DNA from: Streptomyces clavifer
Lineage (GTDB): Bacteria; Actinomycetota; Actinomycetes; Streptomycetales; Streptomycetaceae
Length of the DNA: 64,000 nucleotides
Direction of reading: 5' to 3'
Assembly (NCBI GenBank): GCA_014651175.1
Contig: BMWJ01000008.1
Span: forward strand, 124,001 to 188,000
Every line of letters starts with the position of its first letter. The first letter of the stretch is position 1. Under the pieces are notes generated by a model. It saw only the letters and a list, made by a program, of their open reading frames with translations. It was not told where the DNA came from and did not search any database. Of the stretch, positions 1 through 7,330 are shown in pieces. The position numbers and the translations under genes are program-made.

Positions 1-2
1 GC

Positions 3-125
3 CGCTACGACACCGGTGACCGGGGCGACTATCTGCGTGCCATTGTCAGGCTCGCGTGCGAACGTGAGGACCTGGGCCCGGACTTCCGGACCTGGCTGCG
101 CAGTTACGTCAACGAGGAGTTGTAA
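3..125 (+). CDS. galU: UTP-glucose-1-phosphate uridylyltransferase, C-terminal fragment
   Basis: The window opens inside this gene. The 40 readable residues end in TWLRSYVNEEL, preceded by YLRAIVRLACEREDLG, which I recognise as the usual C-terminus of actinobacterial GalU. That enzyme makes UDP-glucose from UTP and glucose-1-phosphate for cell-wall and exopolysaccharide sugars. The TAA stop lies 4 nt before the TTG start of moeA, and its last codons carry the AGGAG that probably serves moeA, so the two are likely co-transcribed. The identification rests on a short piece plus the galU-moeA gene order. Confidence 0.75.
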   Translation, partial: RYDTGDRGDYLRAIVRLACEREDLGPDFRTWLRSYVNEEL

Positions 126-129
126 CAGC

Positions 130-1440
130 TTGAGCAGCACGATCTGGTCGGTGGACGAGCACCTGGACGACATCCTCGCCGCGGTGAGGCCGCTCGAACC
201 CATCGAGCTGCAACTGCCCGACGCCCAGGGCTGCGTCCTGGTCGAGGACGTCGTGGTGGAGGTGGCCCTGCCGCCCTTCGACAACAGCTCGATGGACGGG
301 TACGCGGTCCGGGTCTCCGACCTCGAGGGCTCCAGCGAGGAGTTCCCCGCCGTCCTCACCGTCATCGGCGACGTCGCGGCGGGCGACGGCGGGCTGGCCG
401 ACGGCCGGTCGGTCGGCCCCGGCGAGGCAGCCCGCATCATGACCGGCGCCCCGCTGCCCGCGGGCGCCGAGGCGGTCGTCCCCGTCGAGTGGACCGACGG
501 CGGTACGGGGGGTGGCCCCGCCTCCACGATGCGCGCCCACAGCGACGCACCGGAGGGGGCGAGCGGCGAGGTGCGGGTCCACCGTCCCGTCGAGGCCAGG
601 GCCCATGTCCGTGCCCGGGGGAGCGATGTCCGGCCCGGGGACCTGGCGCTGCGCGCCGGCTCGGTCGTCGGACCGCCGCAGATCGGACTGCTCGCCGCGA
701 TCGGCCGCTCGACGGTGAAGGTGCGGCCCCGCCCGCGCGTCGTCGTGCTCTCCACCGGCAGCGAGCTCGTGCAGCCGGGGGAGGAGCTGACCGGTGGCCG
801 GATCTACGACTCCAACAGCTTCGCCCTGACGGCCGCCGCCCGGGATGCCGGAGCCATCGCCTACCGCGTCCCCGCGGTCGCCGACGACGCGGAGACGCTG
901 CGCGCCACGATCGAGGACCAGCTGATCCGTGCCGACATCATCGTCACCACCGGCGGTGTGAGCGTCGGCGCATACGACGTGGTCAAGGAGGCACTGTCCT
1001 CCGTCGGGGACGAGGACGAACCCGGCAGCGGCATCGACTTCCGGACGCTCGCGATGCAGCCGGGCAAGCCGCAGGGCTTCGGTTCGATCGGTCCCGACCA
1101 CACGCCGCTGCTGGCGCTGCCCGGCAATCCGGTTTCCTCGTACGTCTCGTTCGAGCTGTTCGTCCGGCCGGCGATCCGGGCCCTGATGGGTCTCGAGGAC
1201 GTCCACCGCCCGACGGTCGGGGCCACGCTGAACGTCGACAAGGCGCTCACCTCGCCCTCCGGCAAGCGGCAGTTCCTCCGGGGGACGTACGACGCGGAGG
1301 CGGGCACGGTGACCCCCGTCGGTGGCCCCGGATCGCACCTGATCGCCGCCCTCGCCCAGGCGGACGCGCTGATCGTGCTGCCCGAGGACGTCACCTCCGC
1401 CGAGCCCGGCACGGAGACCCGGGTGATCCTCCTCCGCTGA
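130..1440 (+). CDS. moeA: Molybdopterin molybdotransferase MoeA / gephyrin-like Glp
   Basis: A 436-residue MoeA-family protein, the enzyme that inserts molybdate into adenylylated molybdopterin. Visible family motifs are PPFDNSSMDGYAV (residues 48-60), STGSEL (208-213), TTGGVSVG (273-280) and PGNPVSS (331-337), covering all MoeA domains at normal length. I chose TTG at 130 because AGGAG lies 9 nt upstream inside the galU end and the protein then begins close to WSVDEHLDDIL; GTG at 151 is the alternative. In corynebacteria a MoeA-like protein (Glp) next to galU, rimJ and glpR binds FtsZ together with its membrane receptor GlpR. The same gene order is present here, so a cell-division role is possible besides cofactor synthesis; that part is inference. 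Confidence 0.93.
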   Translation: MSSTIWSVDEHLDDILAAVRPLEPIELQLPDAQGCVLVEDVVVEVALPPFDNSSMDGYAVRVSDLEGSSEEFPAVLTVIGDVAAGDGGLADGRSVGPGEAARIMTGAPLPAGAEAVVPVEWTDGGTGGGPASTMRAHSDAPEGASGEVRVHRPVEARAHVRARGSDVRPGDLALRAGSVVGPPQIGLLAAIGRSTVKVRPRPRVVVLSTGSELVQPGEELTGGRIYDSNSFALTAAARDAGAIAYRVPAVADDAETLRATIEDQLIRADIIVTTGGVSVGAYDVVKEALSSVGDEDEPGSGIDFRTLAMQPGKPQGFGSIGPDHTPLLALPGNPVSSYVSFELFVRPAIRALMGLEDVHRPTVGATLNVDKALTSPSGKRQFLRGTYDAEAGTVTPVGGPGSHLIAALAQADALIVLPEDVTSAEPGTETRVILLR

Positions 1441-1481
1441 CTTCGACGCGGTGGCGGTACGGTGTCTGGCGCTGTGCCTTA

Positions 1482-1526
1482 CCGGGGGAGGCCCCCGGAC
1501 CCCCGGCCCCCGCACTTCGGTGCGGG
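1482..1526. terminator. Two adjacent hairpins between moeA and moaC
   Basis: Two perfect stem-loops sit in the 126-bp gap: CCGGGGG/CCCCCGG with loop AGG (1482-1498) and CCCGCAC/GTGCGGG with a TTCG tetraloop (1509-1526). There is no T-tract, so they may be a weak actinobacterial-type terminator, an mRNA-stabilising element or a dispersed repeat unit. They suggest that moaC-moaB expression is partly uncoupled from moeA. Confidence 0.5.
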
Positions 1527-1566
1527 CCGGGCGGGCAACCGGCGCCCTACCGCTAGGCGGAGTGAG

Positions 1567-2067
1567 TTGAGTACGCAGAACAGGCTGACGCACATCGACG
1601 AGGCGGGCGCGGCCCGCATGGTCGATGTGTCGGAGAAGGACGTCACGACACGCGTCGCCCGGGCGAGCGGACGGGTCCTCGTGTCCCCGCGCGTCGTCGA
1701 ACTCCTCAGAGGCGAAGGGGTCCCCAAGGGCGATGCCCTCGCCACGGCGCGCATCGCCGGGATCATGGGTGCCAAGCGCACCCCGGACCTGATCCCGCTG
1801 TGCCATCCGCTCGCCGTCTCCGGCGTCAAGGTCGACCTGACCGTCGCCGACGACGCGGTGGAGATCCTGGCCACGGTGAAGACGACGGACCGCACAGGTG
1901 TCGAGATGGAGGCCCTGACCGCCGTGTCGGTCGCGGCTCTGACGGTGATCGACATGATCAAGGCGGTCGACAAGAGTGCCGTGATCACGGACGTCCGGGT
2001 CGAGGCGAAGTCGGGCGGCGCATCCGGTGACTACCGGCGCCCCGCAGCGGAGGGGGAGGACGCATGA
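1567..2067 (+). CDS. moaC: Cyclic pyranopterin monophosphate synthase MoaC
   Basis: A 166-residue protein of the usual MoaC length. MoaC converts the GTP-derived 3',8-cyclo intermediate made by MoaA to cyclic pyranopterin monophosphate, the first stable molybdenum-cofactor intermediate. Family motifs are LCHPL (78-82), GVEMEA (111-116) and DMIKAVDK (129-136), which carries the catalytic Asp and Lys. The start is TTG at 1567, preceded by GGAGTGAG; it gives STQNRLTHIDEAGAARMVDV, the standard N-terminus. Its stop overlaps the moaB ATG by 4 nt (ATGA), indicating translational coupling. Confidence 0.95.
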   Translation: MSTQNRLTHIDEAGAARMVDVSEKDVTTRVARASGRVLVSPRVVELLRGEGVPKGDALATARIAGIMGAKRTPDLIPLCHPLAVSGVKVDLTVADDAVEILATVKTTDRTGVEMEALTAVSVAALTVIDMIKAVDKSAVITDVRVEAKSGGASGDYRRPAAEGEDA

Positions 2068-2606
2068 CCTCGCCCGACAGTGAGGGGGCGGGGTCCGGCG
2101 GGGCCCCGACCGCCCCGTACGCGGCCCTGGTCGTGACCGCTTCCAACCGGGCCTCGGCCGGCGTCTACGCCGACCGGGGCGGACCGCTCATCGCCGAAGG
2201 GCTCGCCGCCCTGGGGTTCGCCGTCGACGGCCCGCAGGTCGTGCCGGACGGCGACCCCGTGGAGGCGGCTCTGCGGACCGGTGCGGCAGCCGGCTACGAC
2301 GTGATCGTCACCACCGGGGGGACGGGCATCTCGCCCACCGACCTGACTCCGGAAGCGACCCTGCGCGTCGTCGACCGCGAGATCCCCGGCATCGCCGAGG
2401 CGATCCGCGCCGAGGGCCGGGACAAGGTCCCCACGGCCGCACTCTCGCGCGGCCTCGCAGGCATCGCGGGCAACACCCTCATCGTGAATCTCCCCGGCTC
2501 CACCGGCGGCGTGCGCGACGGGCTCGCCGTCCTCGGCAGGCTTCTGGTGCACGCCGTCGACCAGCTGCGCGGCGGCGACCACCCCCGACCGGGGAGCCCG
2601 AGCTGA
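2064..2606 (+). CDS. moaB: Molybdenum cofactor biosynthesis protein MoaB/MogA
   Basis: A 180-residue protein of the MoaB/MogA fold, which adenylylates molybdopterin before MoeA inserts molybdate. The MPT-binding loop TTGGTG (83-88) followed by SPTDLTPEA and the later NLPGSTGG (142-149) are clear. An N-terminal extension of about 18 Gly/Ala/Pro-rich residues precedes the first strand (YAALVVTAS). It overlaps moaC by 4 nt and is followed at once by the GNAT gene, so moaC-moaB-GNAT look like one transcription unit. Confidence 0.92.
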   Translation: MTSPDSEGAGSGGAPTAPYAALVVTASNRASAGVYADRGGPLIAEGLAALGFAVDGPQVVPDGDPVEAALRTGAAAGYDVIVTTGGTGISPTDLTPEATLRVVDREIPGIAEAIRAEGRDKVPTAALSRGLAGIAGNTLIVNLPGSTGGVRDGLAVLGRLLVHAVDQLRGGDHPRPGSPS

Positions 2607-2623
2607 ACGTCCCCACCTGGCCG

Positions 2624-3244
2624 GTGATCCTGACCGACGGCGAGATCACCCTGCGCCCGATAAAGCTGCGTGACCAGCGCATGTGGCGCGAGGTCAACCG
2701 CCGCAACCGCGACTGGCTGCGCCCCTGGGAGGCGACCGTCCCGCCACCCGCCCCCGGCGGCCCCGTGGCCCAGCGTCCCACCTACCGTCAGATGATCCGC
2801 CATCTGCGCGCGGAGGCGAACGCGGGTCGCATGCTGCCCTTCGCCATCGAGTGCGAGGGCCGTCTCGTCGGGCAGTTGACGGTGGCCGGGATCACCTGGG
2901 GGTCGATGTGCTCGGGCCATGTGGGCTACTGGGTCGACCGGGAGGTGGCAGGCCGCGGCGTCATGCCGACGGCGGTGGCGCTGGCCGTCGACCACTGCTT
3001 CCGCACGGTCGGGCTGCACCGCATCGAGGTGTGCATTCGGCCCGAGAACGGCCCCAGCCGCCGCGTCGTGGAAAAGCTCGGATTCCGTGAGGAGGGGCTG
3101 CGTCCGCGCTATCTCCACATCGACGGCGCGTGGCGGGATCACCTGATCTTCGCCCTCACCGCGGAGGAAGCGCCCGACGGGTTGCTCAGGCGTTGGCGCA
3201 GGGTGCGGCCGGGTACGCCCCACACACCAGAGGAAATGAAATAA
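2624..3244 (+). CDS. GNAT N-acetyltransferase, RimJ/RimL-like
   Basis: A 206-residue GNAT protein of the RimJ/RimL subgroup, which acetylates protein N-termini or small amines with acetyl-CoA. The N-terminal part ITLRPIKLRDQRMW (residues 7-20) and the GYWVDREVAGRGVMPTA motif A region, then RPENGPSRRVVEKLGF, are typical. GTG at 2624 is the first conventional start; similarity of the upstream codons (NVPTWPV) to the protein hints that CTG at 2603, overlapping the moaB stop, may be the true start. Its place between moeA/moaB and the SepX/GlpR gene matches the rimJ position of the corynebacterial glp-rimJ-glpR cluster. The substrate is unknown. Confidence 0.85.
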   Translation: MILTDGEITLRPIKLRDQRMWREVNRRNRDWLRPWEATVPPPAPGGPVAQRPTYRQMIRHLRAEANAGRMLPFAIECEGRLVGQLTVAGITWGSMCSGHVGYWVDREVAGRGVMPTAVALAVDHCFRTVGLHRIEVCIRPENGPSRRVVEKLGFREEGLRPRYLHIDGAWRDHLIFALTAEEAPDGLLRRWRRVRPGTPHTPEEMK

Positions 3245-3389
3245 GTGTTCGAAATTGATCGCTCGGTGACCGCTAACGAGCACACTCGCATCGAGTGCTG
3301 ATCCGAAGAATCGCGAAAAAAGTCAGCGATATCAGCCTGATCGTGCGACACGCCGGGCCAATTGGCGGATGCTGCCGTGCAAACCCCTC

Positions 3390-3395
3390 TACGGT
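3390..3395 (+). promoter_or_regulatory. -10 element of the SepX/GlpR gene (leaderless)
   Basis: TACGGT lies 6 nt before GTG 3402, the spacing expected of an actinobacterial leaderless transcript. No convincing -35 is seen. The upstream 3245-3389 stretch is clearly less GC-rich than the genes around it. Confidence 0.5.
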
Positions 3396-3401
3396 GTGAG
3401 C

Positions 3402-4532
3402 GTGAGCAGTAGCGGCCTCATCTACGCAGTCATCGTCGGTGCCTGGGCCGCCTACCTGGTGCCGATGTGGCTCCGCAGGCAGGACGAGCTCAATGAAGCC
3501 CGACCGACGGAACGCTTCAGCACCGCCATCCGGCTGCTGTCCGGACGGGCGGCCATGGAGCGCCGGTACGCCAAGGAGCTGCAGGAGCGCGATGCCGGGG
3601 AGGCGCCTGGTGACGTGGACCCGGATGCCGTCACGGACCGTTTGGATTCCGTCGACGTCCGGGCCTTTTCCGCGCCCCCGGCACACACCGAAGCCCGGTT
3701 GAGCGACCCGACGCCGGACGCCCCCGAGCGTCCGGCCTCCGGGCGTCCGGCCGTGGAGCGCCCACGCGCGGAGCCGGCACCCGCCCGCCGCCCGCGCGCC
3801 TCCGGTGCGGAGACCGAGCGCGAGCGGCGGGCCCGCCGCTCGCAGGTCCTGGCGCGCCGCCGGCGCACGACCACCGTCCTGTTCCTGGCGTTCACGCTCG
3901 GCGCGGTCGTCGCGGCGGTCGGCGGGCTCCGCTTCCTGTGGGCGCCCGCGGTTCCGGCTGTGATGCTGAGCACGTACATCGTGCATCTGCGTGCCCAGGA
4001 GCGCCGCCGGTTCGTCTTCACCATGGACCGGCGCAGGGCCGAGGTCGCCGCGCAGCGGCTCCGTGAGAACCGGCCCCGCAGGCACCAGCCCGCGGCGACG
4101 GCTCCCGCCGAGCCCGACGAGGAGCCCGAAGGGCGCCACCCCGCGCCCACCCCGACGGTCTCCCCGCAGGAGGCCGGCCGCCGCGCCCTCGTCGAGCAGA
4201 CGGACCATGCGGAGTGGGTGGACCAGCAGCGCGAACGCGGTCCGGCCCAGGGTGACAGCTGGGAGCCGGTTCCGGTCCCGCTGCCGACCTACGTCACGGC
4301 CCCCGTCGCCCCGCGCGCCTCGGGCGGGGTGGAGGTCGGCGACCCGGAGACCTGGAGCGCGGCCCGCTCCAGCCAGGCCGAGCCCACGGGCACCTCGCAC
4401 CCCGTCGTACCCGAGGCGGACCCCGCACCGCGCCGCCGCGTCGCGCAGCCCCGTCGCACCCGCGACCACGGCCGGACCCCGCTCTTCGACCAGTACGACG
4501 GCGAGGACCGGCCCCGCGCGGCCAACGAATGA
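3402..4532 (+). CDS. sepX: Divisome-associated membrane protein SepX / GlpR family
   Basis: A 376-residue protein beginning SSSGLIYAVIVGAWAAYLVPMWLRR, a single N-terminal membrane segment with basic stop-transfer, followed by the conserved ERFSTAIRLLSGR stretch. A charged, Pro/Arg-rich linker leads to a second hydrophobic region near residues 156-198 (two short membrane segments), then a long acidic/proline-rich tail with another low-complexity end. This layout is that of Streptomyces SepX, a septal protein needed for hyphal compartmentalisation, and of corynebacterial GlpR, the membrane receptor of the gephyrin-like Glp. The nearby MoeA/Glp supports the GlpR link. GTG 3402 was chosen over GTG 3396 because of the -10 spacing. 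Direct binding partners here are inferred. Confidence 0.8.
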   Translation: MSSSGLIYAVIVGAWAAYLVPMWLRRQDELNEARPTERFSTAIRLLSGRAAMERRYAKELQERDAGEAPGDVDPDAVTDRLDSVDVRAFSAPPAHTEARLSDPTPDAPERPASGRPAVERPRAEPAPARRPRASGAETERERRARRSQVLARRRRTTTVLFLAFTLGAVVAAVGGLRFLWAPAVPAVMLSTYIVHLRAQERRRFVFTMDRRRAEVAAQRLRENRPRRHQPAATAPAEPDEEPEGRHPAPTPTVSPQEAGRRALVEQTDHAEWVDQQRERGPAQGDSWEPVPVPLPTYVTAPVAPRASGGVEVGDPETWSAARSSQAEPTGTSHPVVPEADPAPRRRVAQPRRTRDHGRTPLFDQYDGEDRPRAANE

Positions 4533-4580
4533 GACCACGGAGAGGCCGACTCGCCTGACCTGCGGGATACGGATTTCCGA

Positions 4581-4604
4581 GCACCCCGCTGAGGGTGCTA
4601 AAGT
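4581..4604 (+). promoter_or_regulatory. Promoter region of tRNA-Ala with a stem-loop
   Basis: TAAAGT (4599-4604) is a good -10, placed 15 nt before the mature tRNA. The immediately upstream hairpin GCACCC/GGGTGC (4581-4598, loop CGCTGA) could end the sepX transcript. The -35 is uncertain; TTTCCG at 4574 is 19 nt upstream. Confidence 0.5.
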
Positions 4605-4618
4605 TTCACTCGTTGCAA

Positions 4619-4692
4619 GGGCCTGTGGCGCAGTCTGGTAGCGCACCTCGTTCGCATCGAGGGGGTCTGGGGTTCAAATCCCCACAGGTCCA
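4619..4692 (+). tRNA. tRNA-Ala(CGC)
   Basis: A 74-nt cloverleaf can be folded by eye. The acceptor stem is GGGCCTG/CAGGTCC (4619-4625 with 4685-4691) and discriminator A is at 4692. The D arm is GCGC/GCGC. The anticodon stem is CCTCG/CGAGG around loop TTCGCAT, and the T arm is CTGGG/CCCAC-type with TTCAAAT. The anticodon CGC (4653-4655) reads GCG. The acceptor has the G3:U70 wobble pair that is the alanine identity element, which agrees with the anticodon. The 3' CCA is not encoded in full. A strong hairpin follows at 4734, and an accessory island begins just beyond. Confidence 0.95.
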
Positions 4693-4733
4693 CCGCACAC
4701 AACTGTTCTTGGGTTAGCTCAGGAAGAGTTCAC

Positions 4734-4770
4734 AAGATCCCGTCCGATCTCATTGATCGGGCGGGATCTT
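4734..4770 (+). terminator. Terminator hairpin after tRNA-Ala
   Basis: A 16-bp stem AAGATCCCGTCCGATC / GATCGGGCGGGATCTT (one G:T wobble) with loop TCATT lies 42 nt after the tRNA. It is the likely transcription stop of the tRNA unit. Confidence 0.75.
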
Positions 4771-4880
4771 GGCGTTTCCGGGGTCTGTTCGAGGCGGTGT
4801 CCGAGCGCGGTCGGTCTCGGATGCGATCGCCGGGCGGTGCTCGGCCCGATGTGTCGGGGTGGGAGAGGCGTTTCTGAGTA

Positions 4881-4940
4881 GCCGTATCTCAACCGAACGT
4901 GATCGCTGAGTTTTCGCTGTTCAGGCATGGTTTCGCTCGG
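4881..4940 (+). repeat. Left arm of a 60-bp inverted repeat
   Basis: This 60-nt segment starting GCCGTATCTCAACCGAAC is repeated in inverse orientation at 7311-7370 with only two mismatches (G/A at arm position 20, T/C at position 23). Identity stops sharply on both sides. It precedes the start of the hypothetical gene at 4993. It looks like one end of a mobile or mobilised segment carrying the genes in between. Confidence 0.85.
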
Positions 4941-4992
4941 GGGAGGGAGAGATCTCGCGTCTTTATTCCGTCTGATCATCGAGAGGCGCGCG

Positions 4993-5390
4993 ATGACGTC
5001 GATGTTGGGGTTGCTCGAAGCGCGGGAGGCTTGTGCTCGTGAGCGGGTCGAGGTTCTGCGGGAGGAGGCGGCCCGTGCGGCCGCGGCCCTGGAGGCGGGC
5101 GAGGTCGAGTTGGACCGGCGGGTGATCGCGCGAGAGGAGTTCGTCGATGCCCTGGCCGAGTCCGCCGCCGAGAGTGCTGCAGCGACGGAGGCCGCGGGCG
5201 GAGAAAAGGTGGCGCCCGCCGTTCTCGCCGGTCCGGCATTCGCACCGGTCCCGGGAGTGATCGTGCCGCCCTGGCGTCAGGAGCTGTCGGCGTCGGTGCT
5301 CTCGCTGGACAACCAGCGGATCCTGAACGTGTTGCAGGACCAGCCGGGGGGCGAGGCGATGCGGGCCAAGGACATCGCGGCGGCTCTCGG
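4993..5390 (+). pseudogene. Truncated hypothetical gene (coiled-coil, MTSMLGLLEARE family)
   Basis: From ATG 4993 the product begins MTSMLGLLEAREACARERV, an N-terminal helix rich in Glu, Arg and Ala (a probable coiled coil to about residue 60). An Ala/Pro-rich linker follows, then VPPWRQELSASVLSLDNQRILNVL and KDIAAALG, the start of a winged-helix-like segment. I recall this as a family found in many copies in Streptomyces, usually ending with a full winged helix. Here, after KDIAAALG (about 5390), the sequence switches abruptly to the interior of a transposase gene, so the C-terminal third is lost; the frame then runs to a stop at 5505. Function unknown; association with mobile DNA is my inference. 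Confidence 0.6.
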
Positions 5391-6047
5391 GACTCGACAG
5401 CCGTGCGGGCCCACCAGCACGCCGCCGGCGCGCGCAAGGCGCCGGCGGTCGCGGCTCCTCAAAAGGGGATCACTGGGGGGACAAACCAGGTCGATCCAGT
5501 GCTGAGGAAACTGACGGTCCGGCTGGAGGAAGTGGTCAGATCGGCGAGTGTCTGGGACGCTCCCGCGGCGGATTCACCACCAGAATCCACCTTGCCGCCG
5601 ACGGGCGATGCCGACCCCTCGCCCTCGTCCTGACACCCGGACACTACGGTGACGGGCCCCAGTTCGAGCGAGTGCTGGAGCAGGTCTCCGTGCCCCGTAT
5701 CGGAGTCGGCCGACCCCGGACCCGGCCCGACCATGTCCTGGCGGACAAGGCCTACACCTCTCGGAAGAACCGTCGTTACCTGCGACGACGCGGCATCCGG
5801 CACACCATCCCAGAACGCCTCGACCAGCAAAGACACCGCAAGAACCGGGGATCACGGGGCGGCCGACCCACCAGCTTCGACAACGAGCGCTACAAGAAAC
5901 GCAACACCGTCGAACGCGCAATCAACCGCCTGAAAGGCTTCCGCGCCGTCGCCACCCGCTACGAGAAACGCGCCTACATCTACCTCGGCACCGTCACCCT
6001 CGCAGCCCTCGTCATCTGACTCAGAACATGATCCGAGAAACAGCGCC
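5391..6047 (+). mobile_element. IS5-family transposase relic (5'-truncated, frameshifted)
   Basis: The relic starts in the middle of a DDE transposase at DSTAVRAHQHAAGARK (5391 on, first catalytic Asp). It continues in a second frame from about 5590 with LADKAYTSRKNRRYLRRRGI (second Asp) and GSRGGRP. The signature Y-x2-R-x3-E-x6-K follows as YKKRNTVERAINRLK, with the catalytic Glu, and the reading frame ends at the TGA at 6017-6019. A frameshift or deletion separates the two parts (about 5505-5590), and the 5' third of the gene is missing. The sequence 6020-6046 before the SDR stop looks like the outer end of the element. It cannot encode active transposase. Confidence 0.8.
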
Positions 6048-6724
6048 TAGCCGTTGACGGGCACGAGTGCGCCGTGGACGGCAGCCGCCTCCTCGCTGAC
6101 CAGGAGCGCGATCGCCCCGGCGACCGCTTCAGGCGTTGAGGCGGTGGCGAGCAGCTCCGGCGGGAGTACCGCCTTGTTCGCTTCGGTGGCGATCAGGCGC
6201 GGAAGGACCGCATTGACACGGATCCCCAACGGCCGCAGCTCGACATCGAGCACCCGTGTCAGGTGCGCGGTCGCCGCCTTGCTGACGCTGTAGGCCGTGA
6301 GACCGTCGGTCGGTTCGACCCCCGCTTCGGCCGCGGTGTGGACGATCACGCCCTCTCCTGGCTGCTGCATGTGCGGCACCACGGCTTGCGTCAGCCATAT
6401 TGCCGCGCCGACGTTGAGGTCGACCTGCTGGCGAAGCAGCTCGGGCGTGATCGTCATCACGCCGCCGAACGTATAGACCCCGATCGTGTTGACCAGAACG
6501 CTCGGCGCGCCGACCTCCGCCTCGACGCGCGCCAGCGCCGACTTGGCGCCCTCCGGCGTCGAGAGGTCCGCTGCGATCTGGTGAACCTCAGGTCCGAGCA
6601 CGCGCAACGCCTCCTCGTTGTGGTCGATCGCGACGACCCGCAGGTTCGCCGTCCGCAACGCCGAGACCACCGCTCGCCCGAGTCCTCCTCCAGCTCCAGC
6701 CACGACCGCGATCCGTGCACTCAT
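6047..6724 (-). CDS. SDR-family NAD(P)-dependent oxidoreductase
   Basis: A 225-residue classical SDR. The cofactor-binding GAGGGLG lies at residues 10-16, DHN (39-41) follows the second strand, and the catalytic AYSVSK gives Tyr-x3-Lys. ATG 6724 has a strong AAAGGAGA 5 nt upstream. The product ends abruptly at ALVPVNG, where SDRs usually run several residues further. The TAG stop lies at the junction with the IS relic, so the insertion probably trimmed the last few residues. It is divergent from the MarR gene at 6833 with a palindrome between them, the usual layout of a regulator and its oxidoreductase target. The substrate is unknown. Confidence 0.85.
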   Translation of the reverse strand: MSARIAVVAGAGGGLGRAVVSALRTANLRVVAIDHNEEALRVLGPEVHQIAADLSTPEGAKSALARVEAEVGAPSVLVNTIGVYTFGGVMTITPELLRQQVDLNVGAAIWLTQAVVPHMQQPGEGVIVHTAAEAGVEPTDGLTAYSVSKAATAHLTRVLDVELRPLGIRVNAVLPRLIATEANKAVLPPELLATASTPEAVAGAIALLVSEEAAAVHGALVPVNG

Positions 6725-6778
6725 TTTGGTCTCCTTTCTCGATGTGGACCGAGAACCGGCCACGAACACCACGCTAAC

Positions 6779-6798
6779 AGATGCGTGCGCGCGCATCT
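6779..6798. promoter_or_regulatory. Palindrome in the SDR/MarR intergenic region, candidate MarR operator
   Basis: AGATGCG and CGCATCT form perfect 7-bp arms around TGCGCG. The site overlaps the first base of the marR -35 and lies about 55 nt upstream of the SDR start, so one dimer could control both directions. Confidence 0.6.
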
Positions 6799-6826
6799 TG
6801 TTCAGTGCGCATTCTCAGAGTAAGAT
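6798..6826 (+). promoter_or_regulatory. Promoter of the MarR gene (leaderless)
   Basis: TTGTTC (6798-6803), a 17-nt spacer and TAAGAT (6821-6826) form a near-consensus housekeeping promoter. ATG 6833 is 7 nt after the -10, so the transcript should start at or next to the start codon. Confidence 0.7.
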
Positions 6827-6832
6827 CGCCTC

Positions 6833-7330
6833 ATGACGCGCTCCGAGACCCCACCGCTGGAACTCTCCGAGCCCCGCTTCGCCGGCTTCTTCGCCCTGAT
6901 CTATGCCCACGCAGCCCTGACTGCGCGGATAGACGCCCTCCTGACCGCGCGCCACCACATCACCTTCAGCGCCTTCGAAGTGTTCTGCCGCCTCCGAGAG
7001 TCCGAGCCCCAGGCGATGCGATCGCTGGCCCGTCTCCTTGTGAGTGTCAGTCCGACCCGCGCCTCCCGGATCGTGCAGGAGCACATCGACGCGGGACACC
7101 TCGCTCGCGCAGCCGATCAGACCGACGGGCGAATCTCGCTCATCAGCCTCACCGACGCCGGACGGCGCTACGCCGACGCTGTTTCGCGGACATTCGAGCA
7201 GGCCATTGACCAGCACTTCGCTGGCGTTCTGGACGAAGAGGACATGAACGCGCTGCTGAGGATCTGGGAGAAGCTGCACCAGGCGTCGAATCCGGGACCG
7301 CCGCCACCCTCCGAGCGAAACCATGCCTGA
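6833..7330 (+). CDS. MarR-family transcriptional regulator
   Basis: A 165-residue winged-helix protein. FEVFCRLRESEPQAMRSLARLL (with the recognition region VSVSPTRASRIVQEHIDAGHLAR) and the wing DQTDGRISLISLTDAG are typical of MarR. It probably represses itself and the divergent SDR gene through the 6779-6798 palindrome. An odd feature is that its last codons (SERNHA and the TGA) are encoded by the right 60-bp inverted repeat. The original C-terminus was therefore replaced or the gene was captured together with the repeat. The Pro-rich GPPPP just before the repeat fits a fusion junction. Confidence 0.85.
   Translation: MTRSETPPLELSEPRFAGFFALIYAHAALTARIDALLTARHHITFSAFEVFCRLRESEPQAMRSLARLLVSVSPTRASRIVQEHIDAGHLARAADQTDGRISLISLTDAGRRYADAVSRTFEQAIDQHFAGVLDEEDMNALLRIWEKLHQASNPGPPPPSERNHA

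Noticed and set aside
109-1806. Long minus-strand frame over moeA and moaC
   Set aside because: It is antisense to two genes with complete family motifs and its translation is Arg/Gly-rich without any domain.
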